From positions 62,001 to 126,000 of the forward strand of contig NZ_BANF01000031.1 in assembly GCF_000964425.1 (NCBI RefSeq): a stretch of 64,000 bases of DNA, written 5' to 3'. This document shows, in pieces, positions 62,046 to 64,000 of this stretch. The position numbers and the translations under genes were made by a program. The notes under the pieces are model-generated. The model saw only the letters and a list, made by a program, of their open reading frames with translations. It was not told the origin of the DNA and made no database searches. Within the stretch, counting starts at the first letter, position 1, and the number at the start of each line of letters is the position of its first letter. This stretch comes from Komagataeibacter intermedius TF2. GTDB taxonomy: Bacteria > Pseudomonadota > Alphaproteobacteria > Acetobacterales > Acetobacteraceae.

Positions 62046-62570
62046 CTAACGGAAATCACCGCGGAATTTCGTGACCGCCGCCTGCGCGCAGGCTTCGTCC
62101 TTTTCCCCGCCAGGCGCGCCGGACACGCCAATGCCACCCAGCACGGTCTGGTCCGATGCCCGGCGCAGCGTGACGCCTCCCGGCACGAACAGTACCTCCG
62201 GAATGGTATTGAGCGCGCCATTGGCCGGCCCCGTGACCTTGGCGGCGATCAGTTCGCTGGTGGTGTTCATGTTGAAGGCAAGGCCATAGGAATAGGCCGT
62301 ATAGGCCTTGCGGTAGGACACTGACAGGGATTGCAGCGGAACATTGTCCCCCTTGATGACAGCCTGCTGGTGGCCGGTCGTGTCCACGACGGTGGCGGTC
62401 ACGGAATATCCCTGTTTGGCGCAGGCTGCCACGGCCTCCATCGCCAGATGCGCGGCCGTGGTCCAGTCCAGCTTGGGCATCAGGACCACATGGCCCTGTG
62501 CGCAGGCCGGGGAACTCAGGAACAGCCCACCTGTGATAATGACATGCTGCATGACCCTGTTCATATCCAT
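62046..62570 (-). CDS. Exported GlcG/HbpS-family (DUF336) protein
   Basis: About 174 residues. An N-terminal signal (HVIITGGLFLSSPACAQ) precedes a GlcG/HbpS domain: AMEAVAACAKQGYSVTATVV, DTTGHQQAVIKGDNVPLQSL, and FVPGGVTLRRASDQTVLGGI. HbpS in Streptomyces binds heme and senses redox stress; GlcG relatives are linked to glycolate use. Exported versions like this are common in acetic acid bacteria. Several in-frame ATGs (62582, 62570, 62564) make the exact start uncertain. Confidence 0.82.
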   Translation of the reverse strand: MDMNRVMQHVIITGGLFLSSPACAQGHVVLMPKLDWTTAAHLAMEAVAACAKQGYSVTATVVDTTGHQQAVIKGDNVPLQSLSVSYRKAYTAYSYGLAFNMNTTSELIAAKVTGPANGALNTIPEVLFVPGGVTLRRASDQTVLGGIGVSGAPGGEKDEACAQAAVTKFRGDFR

Positions 62571-62948
62571 TACGTGCGTCATTCCCTGCTGCGGACAGGT
62601 CCCATGATGCAGACCGGGGGGAAAGCCACGCAATCGGAAAAGCGGTCGGTCACACGATGGTGTTGGGGCAGCCGGGATCGGGCCGTCGACCCTGTCAGAT
62701 GAGTTGCACTATCGGCCATCCACGTTACGATGGAACCGGAACGACCGTGTGCCGTCAGGGCAGGCCGCCCGGTCGTGGCGCGAACGGGGCCGGGTGCGGA
62801 ACCTGTCATCATGCCGTTCCTGCCGGACCGGAGGGTGCTGCGGTCATGGGACGGCCGGGGCGCGGAACTGTCCCGTGCGGGTGGTGGAAACGTTGGGGCA
62901 GGGGGAGCGGCCCGGGTCATGTCGTGCAGGATGGATGGTCAGGAAACG
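62571..62948. other. Divergent intergenic region, no gene seen
   Basis: About 378 bp between the HbpS-like and RpiR genes. An in-frame upstream extension of the RpiR gene (from 62730) is Arg/Gly-rich and not conserved. No palindrome stood out. Confidence 0.4.
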
Positions 62949-63848
62949 ATGAAGGTATCGGAAAAGAAGCAGGCGGCGACCGGACAGGTTCCTCCGGCCA
63001 CGTATGAAGAACTGATCCGTGTCATCCATGACCGATATGCCCGGCTGAGCAATTCCTACCAGAAGATTGCCCTGTACATGACGCAGAACCCGAATGACGT
63101 GGCCGTTGATTCGGTCCATGTCGCCGCCGGGAAATGCGGTGTGCATGCGTCGGGCTGCGTCCGGTTTGCGCAGTCTTTCGGGTATCAGGGCTACAAGGAC
63201 CTGCAGGCCATATTCCGCCACCGCCTGTCCACGGCCGCCCTTGGGTTCAGCGCACGCGTCAGGGCGCTGGAGGAGGAACTTGATACGCGGGAGGACCGGA
63301 GCGAAATGGGATTCATGCGCGAACTGATCGTGCGCGATATCTCATCACTGGAGGAACTGCTGGCCAATGTGACCGCGCAGCAGATCGCCCGGGCGGTTGA
63401 TCTTATGGAACAGGCCGATACGATTTATCTGATCGGTCAGCTACGTTCAGCGCCCGTGGTCGAACTGCTGCGCTATATGCTGACCATGCTTGGAAAACGC
63501 GCGGTGCTGCTGGATGCAGCGGGCGGCCTTGCCACCCATATGGCCCGGACGATGCTGCCGACGGACATGCTGTTTGCGGTTTCATTCCGCTTTTATGCCA
63601 GTGAGGTCGTCAATATCGTGGAGGAAGCCGTGACCCGGAACATTCCGGTGGTGACGATCAGCGACAGTACCCTGTCCCCGCTTGCGCGCAATGCGGATGT
63701 GCTGTTTTCCGTGCCGGAGCATGAATATACGTTTTCGCGCTCGCTGGCCGCCCCCATGTGTCTGACACAGGGGCTGGTCGTGGCGCTGGCAACACGGTTG
63801 CAAAATGAATCCCGCAAGCCCCGGATTCCGGTCGCAACGCAGAAGTGA
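62949..63848 (+). CDS. RpiR-family transcriptional regulator (HTH plus SIS domain)
   Basis: 299 residues. HTH_6 domain (about 20-95: NSYQKIALYMTQNPNDVAVD, and VRFAQSFGYQGYKDLQAIFR) followed by a SIS sugar-phosphate-binding domain (about 140-270: DTIYLIGQLRSAPVVELL, DMLFAVSFRFYASEVV). RpiR proteins respond to phosphosugars and regulate sugar catabolism. AGGAAACG directly precedes ATG 62949. No adjacent sugar operon inside the window; a target may lie beyond the right edge. Confidence 0.9.
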   Translation: MKVSEKKQAATGQVPPATYEELIRVIHDRYARLSNSYQKIALYMTQNPNDVAVDSVHVAAGKCGVHASGCVRFAQSFGYQGYKDLQAIFRHRLSTAALGFSARVRALEEELDTREDRSEMGFMRELIVRDISSLEELLANVTAQQIARAVDLMEQADTIYLIGQLRSAPVVELLRYMLTMLGKRAVLLDAAGGLATHMARTMLPTDMLFAVSFRFYASEVVNIVEEAVTRNIPVVTISDSTLSPLARNADVLFSVPEHEYTFSRSLAAPMCLTQGLVVALATRLQNESRKPRIPVATQK

Positions 63849-63880
63849 CGGCCGCTTGGAAATAATTCCCTGACCGGGCT

Positions 63881-63938
63881 GTAAGTTTCCGGGCGTCGCC
63901 TTTGTTCAAAAAGGCAACGTTTCCTGAACGTCTTTGGG
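63881..63938 (-). repeat. Dispersed hairpin repeat, inverted copy
   Basis: AAGTTTCCGGGCGTCGCCTTTGTTCAAAAAGGCAACG split here as AAGTTTCCGGGCGTCGCC and CAAAAAGGCAACG. It has the reverse orientation relative to the copy at 31109 and follows the RpiR stop by 32 bp. Confidence 0.65.
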
Positions 63939-64000
63939 AAAAAATATGCCATCACAGATGCCCCGATGGCCTGCGGGATATGTCATGCGCTGGTATTTCC

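Noticed and set aside
1-64000. CRISPR array, tRNA, rRNA or riboswitch
   Set aside because: No regularly spaced direct repeats, no CCA-type cloverleaf and no recognisable conserved riboswitch core were found by eye; covariance-model searches could still find small RNAs.

Overview
The window is GC-rich, densely coded chromosomal DNA from a Gram-negative alphaproteobacterium. Gene content fits an acetic acid bacterium (Acetobacteraceae, Komagataeibacter/Gluconacetobacter-like): OprP-type porin, NodT-type outer-membrane factor, AspH/LpxO-like hydroxylase, EipA/DUF1134-like protein, a GH144-type glucoamylase-family protein and many small orphan lipoproteins. The genus is an inference from gene repertoire. 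I see no rRNA, tRNA, CRISPR array, phage or intact IS; the only mobile trace is a decayed IS5-type transposase tail near 52 kb.

Layout. 0-10 kb: a partial Nramp Mn(II) importer with a palindromic operator, an acyl-CoA-dehydrogenase-like flavoenzyme, an aldo/keto reductase, a CNNM/CBS protein, and the peroxide module oxyR <> ahpC-ahpF. 9.7-23 kb: succinate-semialdehyde dehydrogenase, a secreted glucoamylase-family protein, a complete EmrA-EmrB-OMF tripartite pump (overlapping genes), YceI plus DODA-type dioxygenase, an OprP-type porin, an N-acyl-D-amino-acid deacylase and a BASS transporter. 23-34 kb: LLM flavoenzyme, 2-hydroxyacid dehydrogenase plus hydratase, a dppBCDF-type ABC transporter without an adjacent binding protein, and an SDR/AGE-epimerase pair. 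34-37 kb: a run of small orphan genes ahead of a MYG1-family DHH protein. 37-43 kb: phosphohexomutase, pirin <> LysR, WrbA, phosphoribosyltransferase. 43-46 kb: Mop molbindin, encapsulin shell and DyP peroxidase carrying an encapsulin targeting peptide, divergent from an AspH/LpxO-like hydroxylase. 47-64 kb: MFS and EamA exporters, an OafA-type acyltransferase-SGNH protein and a second SGNH-like protein, YbfF-like hydrolase, TPMT, cupin, GST, Crp/Fnr regulator, EipA-like protein, YeiH exporter <> LysR, Hsp20, HbpS-like protein and an RpiR regulator.

How it works together. Oxidant and redox handling recurs: Mn import, OxyR-AhpCF, DyP packaged in an encapsulin nanocompartment, WrbA, pirin, GST, several flavin or NADPH oxidoreductases and an HbpS-like protein. 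The best-defined higher-order system is the two-gene DyP-encapsulin operon: cargo is upstream of shell, one base separates them, and the codons for the cargo targeting tail also carry the shell gene's ribosome-binding site.

Between the genes lies a dispersed family of T-tract hairpin elements (nine copies or partial copies), built of two inverted-repeat-related halves; several sit where terminators are expected. Several divergent promoters carry long palindromes that are good operator candidates.
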